Shown: positions 1 to 10,515 of the stretch, piece by piece
Layout of the letters: each line of letters begins with the position of its first letter
Numbering within the stretch: the first letter of the stretch is position 1
DNA from: Phoronis australis
Taxonomy: Eukaryota > Phoronida > Phoronidae
NCBI GenBank assembly: GCA_002633005.1
Contig: NMRA01000001.1
Location: forward strand, 4,582,869 to 4,646,868
Direction: 5' to 3'
Length of the DNA: 64,000 bases
Notes under the pieces: model-generated
What the model saw: only the letters and a program-made list of their open reading frames with translations
Database searches by the model: none
Told to the model about the DNA's origin: nothing
Translations under genes and position numbers: made by a program

Positions 1-25
1 CCCCCCCCCGTAGATCCGCCACTGT
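1..25 (-). mobile_element. End of a truncated hAT-like non-autonomous repeat
   Basis: After a C run, the sequence reads GTAGATCCGCCACTG. This is the reverse complement of the CAGTGGCGGAT terminal motif carried by the other dispersed copies in this window (1201, 2925, 25357 and 39949). Only the end is inside the window. Confidence 0.5.
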
Positions 26-159
26 ATTATGAGTATTTGAGTAGCGGTACCAAGCGCTTTGACTTATGCTCAATACGCGACCCGCAATTGCAGTCCGACA
101 TTTTGCTGATCCATGAACCTTAACAACGACCGAGGACTCCTGTTGAATGGGTTTCTTCC

Positions 160-830
160 ATGTATAATTATTGTTCTCGTTTTTTTACCCAAAAGGTTGC
201 ACGCACTTGTTCTTGTGTTCAAATTCTGTTAGAGCCCGAAAAATGGAAAAAGATTCAATATCGGGCCTTAAAATTTGTTTTCCGAATGACCACCATATGC
301 AGTCGTCGTATTCCATCTTACTGTCTAACTCAAACTCCACTCCGTTTTTGTTCAAAGGCTACAATGTCTTGGGGTGGTTGCTTTCTATGAATCAGATAGG
401 CCCTTGCCCTCTCCAATATTTCGCTCCCAGACGTCTGCCCTGAGATCGAGGTACAGGGGAAAAACACTCCGAGCTGGTTGCACTACATATCCTTTGGGCT
501 TAATTCTTTTCACCACCAGGGTTACCTGAATGTATAAGATGTTGCCAAGATCTCTACCTTTATAAATGAGTTAAGTCGCCATATACGCCAAGCTTGTGAA
601 TGCCAACTTTGCCTACGCTGTCAAATACTGTCTTTTGATGCTTTATACGTATGTTTGTATACTTAATTTTCGTACATAGCCCTTCTAACTCTTCTGTACA
701 TATATATTAATTTCTCATTTTATATCGGTCACTATCACTTGCGCAACCGTTTTACTGTTAACCTGTTCCATACCGATATAAAATAAACATTTTACTTACT
801 TACAACTTAATAATTAATTAATTACTTAAT
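160..830 (+). mobile_element. Decayed 3' end of a LINE-type retrotransposon
   Basis: Frameshifted translation recalls the extreme C-terminus of Jockey/CR1-like LINE polymerases. Near 230-275 there is KWKKIQYRALKFVF, resembling the K-x-Q-x-RALRF motif. Near 490-510 there is FGLNSF, like the YG-x-NSF motif. Near 575-630 there is a Cys-rich ending (CECQLCLRC) like the GP-x-CxCxxCxxC tail. The reading frame changes at least twice, so it is inactive. A 3'UTR-like stretch follows and ends in simple ACTTACTTA / TTAATTAA repeats (about 790-830), which fits a LINE tail. Seen: the motifs and frame breaks. Inferred: the family. A database search is needed to name the clade. Confidence 0.6.
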
Positions 831-1200
831 TACATGTGCGGCGTAACCTATGGTGCGCCCATGAATAACTTACTTGGTTGCGCGAGCAGATACTTCTATT
901 ACAAAACTCGAAAATTTCATGCAATCCAGTGCTGTGAATATTAAAAGGCTTATGGTATGTCTTCGGTCTATATTTTTATGAATTAAAAAAATTAGCAATA
1001 AAGTATCGTGAATAGTGTCCATATAATAAAGACATTACCCCCCAACAACTAATCCTGCCTTGAGTAGCGAGCCGCCACAGACCCAACTCTGTGCCACTGC
1101 ACGGTAACATAGTACGTCCGTGAAGAATTTTCATTTGAGTAAGTCAGTATTAATTGTCAGCATCGTCTAATACAGTGATCTGTTTTTAGAAAATTAGCAA

Positions 1201-1514
1201 CAGTGGCGGATTTAGGGGGGGGGGGGGCATGGGGGCCAGGCCTTCCCCTAAAATTCTCCCGTATTTCATTTAACACCTCGGGGGTGCGAATGTCACACAG
1301 GCAAANACCAGGGGGGCTCGGGGGTGAATAAACAATGCATAGGCCCTCAACAAACCCTGTTTACCCTTTTTTTTAGTCAACAGTTTCGCAAACCCACTGA
1401 AAAATTCGAGACCCCTGCATCCCTACATTTTAGGGCTGGGCGCGCGCATCTGCCCCAATTCTGGTTATTCCTGTGCCCTGGTCCCCCTAACTCAAATTCC
1501 TGGATCCGTCCCTG
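1201..1514 (+). mobile_element. Non-autonomous hAT-like element, copy 1
   Basis: Begins CAGTGGCGGATTTAG followed by a G run and ends CTGGATCCGTCCCTG, an imperfect terminal inverted repeat. Internal text (GGGGGTGCGAATGTC) is shared with copies at 2925, 25167 and 39791. AGCAA flanks both ends as a possible short target duplication. It holds one ambiguous base (1306). It does not encode a transposase. The hAT assignment rests on terminal motif similarity only. Confidence 0.6.
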
Positions 1515-1678
1515 AGCAATAACATTAGCTAAAAACCATTCAGACAACTCATGCAGCTCTCAACCAGTGACCTCGCCGCTGTGACCCAGTGACCCCGATT
1601 AATTCAAGACACTCCGCAACAAACTGCACCCGAATAACTAATTCAGCATACACCGGACCTGTAATATTTTTTACTTAC

Positions 1679-1943
1679 CAGACACCCCAAATTCCAGCCC
1701 TTTCTCCGCTAGCATCCTATTTTTCTTGGGTTTATTCTTGAAGTCCCTCAGTGACTGGTCATAGAAGATGGGATTCTCCCTGAACCACTCGACCAGCTGC
1801 GCCTCCTGGACGTCAGTAAAGGAGGTATCAGTCTTCTTGCTTTTGTTCTGGGGTGGCAGATAATGATCTGCTTCTTCCTGTTCTTCTTCTGGAGCAGGCC
1901 CAACCCAAATTGTAGATTTGATGTCTTCTTCCATACTGTCCAT
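1679..1943 (-). CDS. MADF-domain protein, 5' coding exon (partial; continues beyond left edge)
   Basis: The minus-strand open frame starts at an ATG in a perfect Kozak context (GCCATGG) and encodes an acidic leader (MDSMEED..., PEEEQEEADHY) followed by LVEWFRENPIFYDQS and DFKNKPKKN. This is the first half of a MADF (Myb/SANT-like DNA-binding) domain, whose hallmark is L-x-x-x-V/F-x-x-x-P-x-L/F-Y/W-D followed by a basic YKN/FKN-type stretch. The frame runs into a consensus donor (TCTG|GTAAGT at 1678), leaving phase 1. No partner exon is recognisable in 1-1670, so the rest probably lies outside the window. The frame stays open upstream of this ATG to about 2050, so a 5' exon with a longer N-terminus is possible. 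MADF proteins are typically nuclear DNA-binding or transcriptional regulators; function here is inferred from the domain. It is head-to-head with the MACROD gene and may share its promoter region. Confidence 0.65.
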
Positions 1944-2484
1944 GGCAGCGGTTAAGTAGGGTGCTTCAGCCAACTTAGTGGTGTAGTCGTAAACTATCGT
2001 GCGTTCTGCCTTCTTGGTTACCAATAGTCGTGCGATAATCGCAACTAACGTTTAAGTATCTACCTCAGATTCGCGAAACCAAGTCAAAGTATCTCTAGGG
2101 CACATCAACTATATCAGCAGGGCAAGTTTTCGGCAAGATCGTGAAAAAGTAAGAAAGAACCCTCAACGGTCGGGTGTCTAGTTCTGCTTCGGTTATCTTG
2201 TCGTATCCGGTCGCGTTGGACTGTTCGAAGTTACTATTCTTCGAGAACACAACACTTATACTTCCGGGTAACCAGTGGTGTTTGGTGGAGTTCATATGTG
2301 TCGTTTGTTTCAGGTAATTTAATTGTGTAATGAATCGAAATAGATTTCATGCCCGCATTTCGTCATTGAACTGTAGTGTAGCCTATGAACGAAGACTATA
2401 ATCGAGTGTCTGTGAGGTGGACTGTCCAACACCAACATTGGACCAGGCCAGGGACAGGGGCTAGTCGGAGCTATTATTAATAAT

Positions 2485-2725
2485 ACGCCGGAAGCTTTTC
2501 GACTAATTATGCCTCACACTGGCTAAAACATCAGTCACGTTGTTATAAATACCTTTTGCCCACAGAGGGACACCTTAGGAGGCCATCGATGCATTTAATT
2601 CCTTCCAACTCGAAGAAATACTCCCGTAATCAAATTTTTCTTCCAGCAGTCCCTCATTCAGTTCCCAAAATCGGAAACTCACCATTTTTAACACTGGGCG
2701 CGGCAGGTGATATGACGTCTTATCA
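2485..2725 (+). mobile_element. Truncated MITE, same family as the 41872-42276 element
   Basis: Starts CGCCGGAAGCTTTTCGAC and continues AATTATGCCTCACAC, matching the inner terminal repeat of the element at 41.9 kb. The body also matches (TTCCTTCCAACTCGAA; CAGTC...CATTCAGTT; GATATGACG). The outer arm (AGTGCCACCGTCTCT) and the right terminal repeat are missing. This copy keeps about 45 bp after CTCACAC that the other copy has only in its right arm, so the two copies lost different pieces. Confidence 0.7.
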
Positions 2726-2924
2726 CCTTGATTACTGACATTTTTTATAAGCGTTTCATTCAAACTGTCTTTCTGAGGTATGACAGAGCATTGGAGGTGC
2801 ATACTGCTCACCGGAGATCAACATCATTGTTTGACTAGTTGGCATGGAGTATCGATGTCGGGTACACACTTCTTTTACTTGAGGACCAAATTTTGATGTG
2901 TCTGACAACCAACATTGTCTAGAC

Positions 2925-3083
2925 CAGTGGCGGATTTAGAGGGGGGCCAAGGGAGCCATGGCCCCCTAAACCTCTCCCAGATTCCATTTTTGGCAATTCG
3001 GGGGTGCGAATGTCTGACGAGCAAAATCCTGGCTAATACTCTACCCTGCCCCTCCCTAACTAAAAATCCTGGATCCGGCCCTG
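2925..3083 (+). mobile_element. Non-autonomous hAT-like element, copy 2
   Basis: Bounded by CAGTGGCGGATTTAGAGG and CTGGATCCGGCCCTG. At about 159 bp it is the shortest intact-looking copy. It contains the family's internal GGGGGTGCGAATGTCTGACG and the CTCTACCCTGCCC segment. No clear target-site duplication can be seen. Confidence 0.65.
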
Positions 3084-3407
3084 TAAGACGTCACAATTCT
3101 CTTGTCAAACATGCAATCCATGTTGTGTTTAAGTCTGATATGATAACAGCTACACAAACCAGCGTGTTCCGACTCTAGGTCAGGTTAGGGCGGCACTATA
3201 AATGTTAGGGACATCATAATCTGAATCTGGAGGTTTCACCGATGTCAGATCTTATTTGGACGGTGTGGGCACAATTATGTTCTATACATGTGCTGCTATA
3301 AAATTTAGTGTAGTTGTTTATGCTATTTTCTGTTTCTGATTCTTATGATGGATTTAGCAATAACCTGTATAAACTGAATTAAAGAATAATTTGAAAATTC
3401 ATTTCAG

Positions 3408-6400
3408 AACTTACTATACAGGGTATTTGGAATGCAACGTGAAAGCCGTAATGTTTCGACATTGTCCAATAAAGGTAGGTAGCTGAGTACACAAGGATCA
3501 ATTTCTGTAGTCAGCTCTTAAACATGCGAAACTTTCAAGGAAAGCTGTTGGACATGATGCAGATGGTAGTATTATCAGTCTCGAGTGTTTTAATGTAATT
3601 GAGTGGATGTCATTCATTTATGACAGCCTATCTTGTTGCATTTTTCAATACAATAAGTTTGCCTTTTGACTAATGGTCTTGATACTGTGATGCTTTGCAC
3701 GAATTTGTTTTTAGAATAATCGTATCTTCTTCCTCTTGTGAATAGTTTACAGTGCCGTATTTGTAAAGGGGCAAAGGGGCAACTACCGCGGATCACCTCT
3801 CTGAGTGAGGACCCCATCGGAAAGGGAAACCTCTAATATGAACAATAGTGACAGTTACTTAATTGCTTCATTGTGTGACCCTCCAGGAAGTGACCTTCCT
3901 TCACATAAAATGCTGTATGATTTCACAAAAAACAGGAAAGTGGAGGTAGTCGATTCCATTTTTGGGCCCGTTATCATTAAAAAACACAAAAAGGGTAGCC
4001 AATGAGCCCTCTAAGGGCTGGGTCTCTACACATGAAAGGATGTAATTTCAAAAATTAAGAAATGAGCAGTAGTTGATGCTATTTGTCAGGTTCTCAATAT
4101 TATCAGTTGATATACAATTTCAAGAAAAAACAAAAAAAAGACAATGACAGGAGTCTCCATTATCCCTTGCCAGAGAGGGTTTCCAGGAGAAAGGTAATTT
4201 TGCATTGCTTAAAAGTATCTTCATGACTGTAAAAATCTGGTGAATTAGTACACTCTTCAAAAGCTGTGCTTTACAAGTTTTCTAGACTTTTTCAAGATGT
4301 ATATATGAATGATTAAGTGCACATTTTTAAGTAAGTTTAGACTGTCTATACTGCAAAGAAATGGAGCCCCCTAACAACAATGTCGTGTCCAGGGCTTCAA
4401 AAAATAAATCGAGCTCTTAGTGGTTGAAGAATGTTCTCTTGAATTTTCTCTCATATCCATGTTTTGCTGTCCTCCTTTTCTCGACTGCTCGCAACCTTAC
4501 TCCTATGCAAGTTGCCACGGTTTAACCCCGACGCCTGAAAATTACTGTAGGACTCATGCCCGCTAGCCCCCTCTTCCTACAGACATGTCCATTGATATCT
4601 CGTCAAAGAACTATCACACTGTGTGCTCTATTTCTTGACAAGAGTGACGCATGTGTTTCAAAAGCCAGTTCATCTGCTCTTAACAGTGTTCTTTATCTTT
4701 ACTTTCAGAGAAATTTCGTCAAATGACGATTAAAGAAAAGCGCAAGTTGTATAAATGTCAAGACGACTATGTGCAATTAAAGGACATTCTCACATGGCCT
4801 GAATATGCTAGCTACCATTCAAAGACACTCACCAAAGGTAAAATATATTTTGCTAAATATTTCTCAATCATTGAACAATTAACCTGAGCAGCATTTATTC
4901 AGTAAAATGCCTTTGATTTTAAATCTTACTAGAGATTTCTATAACATATGTGGTCTTTCGTTCTTTTGTTCTTTGGTAGTTGAAAAGTTTTGAAAATTAT
5001 GATTACCATGTTTTAATTGTTTTTGACTGACAGTGTGTAGATTGTAAGTATATGAAATGTGTTGGGCAGCAACAACAGTGAGTCAATCCAGTGTTTAGTG
5101 AGGATATACGGGCTTGAACTAGCAAGCTGGAAAGCAAACAACCGGTCGCTAATTTTGACTTGTTAAGTTTGCAGCAGATTGCAAGTCCCTTCTCAACATT
5201 TAACATTCACTTAGTGTGGCATTCAGGCAAATCATGTAGGTCCCTCAAAGCACTAATGCCCTGTGCTGATGAATTGCTTTCTGGAGCTTCCGTGAAAAGT
5301 CACCTTTCAGTTTTGTCCAGAAACACCACTCTTTTGTAGGGGTTAATTTAAAATGATAAATTTAACCCTTTCACAGGAATTCGTGGACTGCTTAACCTGG
5401 AGCTGGATGGCAATATACAGGCTTTTTGCCTTCATGAGCCCAGAGATTGGAAGAGGTGTTACATAATACTTAAGAAATAAGAAGCATGTTCAATGACCTC
5501 TTTTTGTGGTTGCAGGTCATCAGGGCAAAAAATCTAGGGTGGGAAGTGAATCGTCGTATGAAGTCAACGAGGCGTTAAATGAAAAAGTGTCTATATGGAC
5601 AGGAGATATCACTTGTCTGGAGATTGACGCTATTGTCAATGCAGCCAACAAAGGGTTAAGGGGTGGTGGCGGAGGTTTGTTGTTTGTGAATGTGTGTCTT
5701 GCTAACTGGTTAAAATACTGTCTGCGATATTTTGTACGCATTGTCAACCAATACCTGTTAACTTTTCAAAACTTCCCAATTTCAACACTCTTCTGTTCAT
5801 GGGTTCTTACTTCTAATGCACTTTAATCCAACTTGCTCTAGTTTTGTAGAACCCGACCAGAAAGTGTCCAGATTTGGCTATCTTTGGAACATCCTATCTC
5901 AGAAATGGCTTGTTGTATTCATGTGAAACGTTATGGTACTATACTGAATCCACTGTTCTCCACACCCTGTTCGTATTTGTTTTCAAATAGTTTCATTTTT
6001 GTATAAGGTTCAATCAAAAATAGGACTGATACGATTTTCATGAAAAAACGTAAAAGTTGCAGTATATGACAACCAAAAAAAAAAACAGTAACAGCGTTTT
6101 TGAGGTTTGGATTTTTTTGCAACTTCTGTCACAGTATAATATCGACCCTGTTTTTAGACCGAGGCCTTCTATTGATTATCTGAGGTATTCGTAGGTGTTG
6201 CCTGGCACTGTCTGGGTGATCCTCTTACTTGTTGCTCTCAGTTGATGGTGCCATCCACTCAGCCGCGGGGAGGTCACTACTGCAGGAGGAGTGTCAAGAA
6301 ATAGGGTTCTGTGATACGGGCGATGCTGTGATGACTCTGGGATACAAACTACCTGCTAAATGTGAGTCCTAGTACCAGTTCATGTAACATCACAAAAACC

Positions 6401-9400
6401 GTGGCACAACAGATGTTTCCAAATCGAGGCTAAATCCTGATATACCTCTCATCCATGGCTAAGCATTGCCGTAGCCTTTGTCAGGCATTATGACTCACAA
6501 GCTAATATTTGTGACGGTAAACCAAAAGGAGCTTTCATAGTGTGTTTTAGGAAACTGAAACCAAACGCGTCTGTTTTTAAGCAAATTTGTATAGTATTTA
6601 TTTGGGTAAAAATTATCTTAAACAAACTTTTTATGAGGAAGCCACTTTCATAAGTCAAAGATTTTGAAAAATCAACAGTTTTAGTTTATGGCTGTAATTG
6701 TTCTGTTCTACAAAGATGACCTTAGATGAACATTCTTGATCAACAGGCTTCTTGAAAACAGCAGTTTGTGTACGATCTATTGACGAAGTACATGGTTCCA
6801 TGAAACGGGACGAGTTTCTATGTAATGTACTCCTTGCAAAGTCTTGTGTTTTGGGATCAAATAATTTAATTGATTCTATACACAGTCATGAGGTCGTGGG
6901 TTCATTTCCGTTGTGACAAGATATTGCCAGCAGAACTCAGTGTTACCCGTGACCCAAATGTTGCGACTTTAACACTCCTTCATGTTTGTATTGCTTCACC
7001 ACATTGCAGATGTGGTTCACACAGTGGGTCCCATGGGAAGGAATGATGAGAAGTTGCGCAGCTGTTATAGTACTTGTCTGCAGCTCATGGAAGAAAGAAA
7101 ACTCAAGTCTATTGTAAGTACTGTATTCGCACTAATAACCGCCCATGCCCCTTATAAGCGCCCTGGACGGTTATTAGGGCGAATAGAGTAGTTGTGTAAT
7201 ATTACCTAATGGCTATATATAAGCATGCCTGCAGGAAAGTGAACAGTACTTTTACATTTATATTTGTATGCATCCATTAACCTATCTTTGTATCTATCAC
7301 ACTTGTTTTGTGTAAAAGTTCAGTTAGCGTTTTAAGCATGAGCAGGTTTCTGGTTATATTTTTGATTAAAAACCTCTTTGAAGTTTGTATCTCTGGTTCT
7401 TTTTTGTAGGCCTTTCCTTGCATATCCACTGGAATATATGGTGAGTTAACCTTTAATTTATCCAATATTTAACATATTGTGAGTTGTCCTTCTATTTATT
7501 CAATATTAAATATATGGTGAGTTGACCTTTAGTTTATTCAATATTTAATATATGGTGAGTTGGCCTTTAATTTATTCGAGATTAAATATATGGTTTGTTG
7601 ACCTTTAGTTAATTATTCAATATTTAATATATGGTGAGTTGGCCTTTAATTTATTCAAGAGTAAATATATGGTTAGTTGACCTTCACTTAATTATTCAAT
7701 ATTAAATATATGGTGAGTTGACCTTTAATTTATTCTCATTCTAAAATAAGCATGTGGTAAGTTCACCTCTAATTCATTCTTACACTTGTCCGTGTTCTGT
7801 ATTTTGGTTCTTTCTCGCATTCTTATGATTGTGTTTTTGTTTTGAGAAACACGAGTGACTGTACTCATTGTTACATCTGTAATATTGCAGGATTTCCAAA
7901 TGAAGCTGCAGCTCCAATTGCTATAGACACAGTCAGACAGTTTTTGGAGACGGATTATGGCTCTCAGGTAACCGTAAAACAAGCAATTACCAACAACTTG
8001 CCCATGTTAAAGCACACAGATACATCAAATTTTCTTACTTTTGTAATGAGTGTTTGTCTGTACAACGATAGACACATAATGAGGTAATGTGCCCAGGGCT
8101 TGTTGGGATCTGCTCAAAACTGGTAATTGCTATCCTGTCCCAAACTGAGCTGGCGTTAGTGGGTGCTGCAGTTGTCAAGTCCACCCAAAAATCAACTGGG
8201 ATCAGTGCATTACCATCACATATTTCTGTATCAAAGTTTCATTGAAATCTGTCAATCTCTTTTCTATTTTATCATCTGGAAATACTCTTATTTTGAAAAC
8301 TTCCAAAAGTCCCTTACCAATACTAAAATAGCCCACTAAGTCATTGTCGTCCTATACTTCTGTGTCAAGTTTCAATGAAATCCATCAATTTATTTTCTAG
8401 GTATCCAGAAAATATGCTCTTTCCTTAAAAGGTACGACTTTGAAAAATCACCCTGTTGAGACCAAAATGGCAGTAGGAGGTGCTGTAGTGGTTGAATTCG
8501 CCCTACTGTCATCACGTACCTCTGTGTCAAGTTTCATTGAAATTTATCCATTGGTTCTCAAGCTATCATCTGTAATGCTCTTCCCGAAAAGCACACTGAA
8601 AAGTCCCACCCTCTGATCTTGGGGGTGGGGGGCAGGTTAAAAAGTGACATGCACCATTCTATTGATTCCCTACACACTTGTGCCAAATTTGATCAATATC
8701 CAAGCAGGGTTTTTGATATACCAAGGTTGCTCTGGACAGAAGGTTGGCATCATGTGACCACTGTGGATGCACAAAAATAGGGCTGGATTATGCGGACATT
8801 TGGTTTTCAAAAATTGTGGTTGACCCCCTTGCAACACCTTAAATCTGCAAGTTCTTAGCCAACCTGCGCCTCACTCCATACAGACATTGACTCATCTCTA
8901 CCCATTTGACAAATTATTTGTGAAATGTATCATAAATAACAATGTGTTTATGTCCTTTTTCACCCAACATACGGAATAACGTTGGATTGAGAAGAATCGC
9001 CAATAGCATCACTCAAGATGGTGGAATGATCGTCTGTCTGAAAATTGCCAATAAAATCATTGAAAGCTAAATTTGATTTGATAGTCAACGGTCACAGACT
9101 TATTCAAAATTGTTAGCTGTGCAAATTAGGGTGACCTGGATATTTCATTTCTACAGCTTTACCAAGGTTTTTAAATTTGAACTGTTTCGATTTCAATTCT
9201 TTATTTCAGGTTGACCGCATTATTTTTTGTTTGTTCATGGAGGTCGACGTTAAACTCTACCAGGCATATATGCAGCGCTTCTTCCCAGTGGTGAATGCCA
9301 GCCGCCAATCTCCTGAGCTTTCAAAGGTAGCCACGCCCACTTCACCAGAAGCTCCTCCCACACTGGGTGCAGACAGCCAAAATAATAATGCTAATGGTGA

Positions 9401-10515
9401 ACCTTCAGATGTTGCCACTGAAGGGGCCGTGTCGATGTCAGTTGAAGCCTCTCCCACTGATGAGCCCACCCCTACGTCATTTCCTGGCCCTTCTAACAAA
9501 GGCAGTGAAGAAGCCCGGCCCATGTCACTGGAGGTCCATCCGACGGATCTTGATGAGCCTTCAGATGTAACTTGTGATGAGACCACACCCATGTCCCTTG
9601 AGACTATTCCTACACAGAATTCAGATAGTCAAAATACTACTGCTGATGATGAAGACTTGATCTTACCCGAGGTAAGTTGAGCTTGAGCTGTGTTGGATGT
9701 CAGTACTAAGCTGTGAATGACACAAGTGTCTGTGGTGTAATTGTAAAGGAGTGAAGAGCTTTCAGTCATGGCAAGGACACTAAATAGTTTGAATAGTTTG
9801 AATTAACCTTTGGGCATACTGGCATGGTTAATCAAGTTTAAAATTTCACAACCTTGTTCAGACATGTCCAATATTATTCAAGCCTTTTAGTGTACCTCAT
9901 TCAGAGCTCGCTTAACCTTGCTAGTAACAAAATTGTGTCTACAGCATGAGCTACGTTGACGTGTGATTTGTGTATTTTGCGTGGTGATGGATTTTGCTAC
10001 ATTTAAACAGTACATTCAACTTATGTTACTGACCAGCTGTCTTATTCCAGCTTTCACAGCAGTGGTTACATAGAGGAACCGGCCTAAGGTTTTCCAAGCT
10101 CGGAATTTAGTGTTAAAAATGTGGCTGGCCCAACAAGATTTTTGAGATTTTTTGACAAACCTACTTTACCTTAATGATCAGAAGTGTTTTTCAAGCTAAC
10201 TGAGCAACATTTAAAAAAGAAGCAAGCTGCAAGAAAAAATGTGATATACTATTAAGCTTGACCTAGTTTAGTCGCATTTAGTGAAGTACCTAAATTGTAA
10301 TGAGTTTTGTTGGTATGTTATTAATTTGCCTTACTCCATAAACAGACGCTGGATATTTCCTTGGCTGTGCTGTTGCTTCTGTTATTAAAATGCTACATAT
10401 TCATTGCATTCTGTTTAAGGTTCCCGAGAGTGACCCTGATGAGAGTGACCCTAACGATGATGCTGTGCCTGCTGAAAAAGTGAAGAAACCAAACGATTGT
10501 CCACCACCAAAGTAG
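3408..10515 (+). CDS. MACROD: MACROD1/2-type macrodomain ADP-ribosyl hydrolase, 9 coding exons
   Basis: Exons (coding): 3432-3474, 4709-4837, 5516-5674, 6242-6361, 7010-7113, 7410-7440, 7891-7967, 9210-9671, 10420-10515. All junctions are GT-AG with matching phase, giving 406 residues. Residues 99-112 read NAAN then GGGGVD, with the Asn and Asp used by MacroD hydrolases. Residues 191-200 (STGIYGFPNE) are the distal-ribose/phosphate loop, and [12 protein letters not shown] closes the macro fold. The family removes mono-ADP-ribose from acidic residues and deacetylates O-acetyl-ADP-ribose. The N-terminus ([14 protein letters not shown]...ILTW) matches the helical lead-in of MACROD1/2. The ~185-residue tail is acidic, rich in Pro/Ser/Thr, and presumably disordered as in MACROD2. 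ATG at 3432 is the first in-frame Met of its exon, but the exon is open back to its acceptor at 3407, so a 5' exon adding an N-terminal (for example mitochondrial) extension cannot be excluded. Orthology to MACROD1 versus MACROD2 is unresolved. Confidence 0.92.
5846..6125. repeat. Dispersed ~270-bp repeat family, copy 1 (MACROD intron)
   Basis: Aligns by eye with 52481-52750 and 53412-53665. The shared order is GTAGAACCC...GTCCA, TTTGGAACATC, TCTCAGAAATGGCT, CTGTTCTCCA...CCTGTT, AATCAAAAATA, TTTTCATGAAAAAA, AACAG...GTTTTTGAG. Copies are clearly diverged, so the family is old. No terminal inverted repeat or coding potential is seen, and the class is unknown. Confidence 0.65.
6885..6922 (+). 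other. Possible tRNA-derived SINE fragment
   Basis: GAGGTCGTGGGTTCATTTCC resembles a tRNA B box (GGTTCGANTCC) with SINE-like upstream text similar to 43876-43930. No complete A box or cloverleaf is present, so it is not called a tRNA gene. Confidence 0.25.
7124..7191. repeat. Short foldback element just after a 5' splice site
   Basis: TATTCGCACTAATAACCG and CGGTTATTAGGGCGAATA form near-perfect 18-bp inverted arms around a ~30-bp centre. The left arm begins 10 bp after the MACROD donor at 7114 (GTAAGTA), so the pre-mRNA could form a hairpin next to that splice site. Confidence 0.7.
7410..7440 (+). CDS. MACROD: MACROD 31-bp micro-exon encoding the [11 protein letters not shown] loop
   Basis: Flanked by TTTTTTGTAG and GTGAGTT. 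Encodes [10 protein letters not shown] plus the first base of Gly, the phosphate-binding loop. Skipping it would both shift the frame and remove catalytic-site residues. Its donor is the first unit of the tandem array that follows. Confidence 0.9.
7433..7775 (+). repeat. Tandem array of a 5' splice-site-containing unit (~38-44 bp, 9 units)
   Basis: The unit is approximately ATATATG-GTGAGTT-GACCTTTAATTTATTCAATATTAA. GT(G/T/A)(A/T)GTT occurs at 7441, 7479, 7517, 7555, 7593, 7634, 7672, 7713 and 7757. Spacing is 38, 38, 38, 38, 41, 38, 41 and 44 bp. The first unit contains the last exon bases and the real donor of the micro-exon. Seven of nine units keep a GTGAGTT or GTAAGTT donor. Reading past the first donor meets an in-frame TAA about 30 bp into the intron. 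Confidence 0.9.
8190..8610. repeat. Intronic degenerate tandem repeat, ~135-165 bp units
   Basis: TCTGTGTCAAGTTTCATTGAAAT-like text recurs at about 8224, 8358 and 8519. Each is followed by an ATCAAT..TTCT..CTATCATCTG(G/T)AAATGCTCTT-like stretch. There are three diverged units and no coding potential. Confidence 0.6.
9210..10515 (+). CDS. MACROD: MACROD C-terminal tail exons with short amino-acid repeats
   Basis: Two coding exons (9210-9671 and 10420-10515, stop TAG). After the end of the macro fold ([20 protein letters not shown]) the product turns low-complexity. A short motif recurs three times: [24 protein letters not shown] and MSLETIPTQ. The last exon adds [12 protein letters not shown] and a basic end ([13 protein letters not shown]). 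Such a tail is likely to evolve fast and be a regulatory or phosphorylation region; that is inference. Confidence 0.85.

Noticed and set aside
5377-5455. Exon-like segment after TTTCACAG in the MACROD intron
   Set aside because: It is open and has a possible GT after AAGAG, but its 79-bp length would break phase between 4837 and 5516, which already join perfectly. No MACROD similarity.
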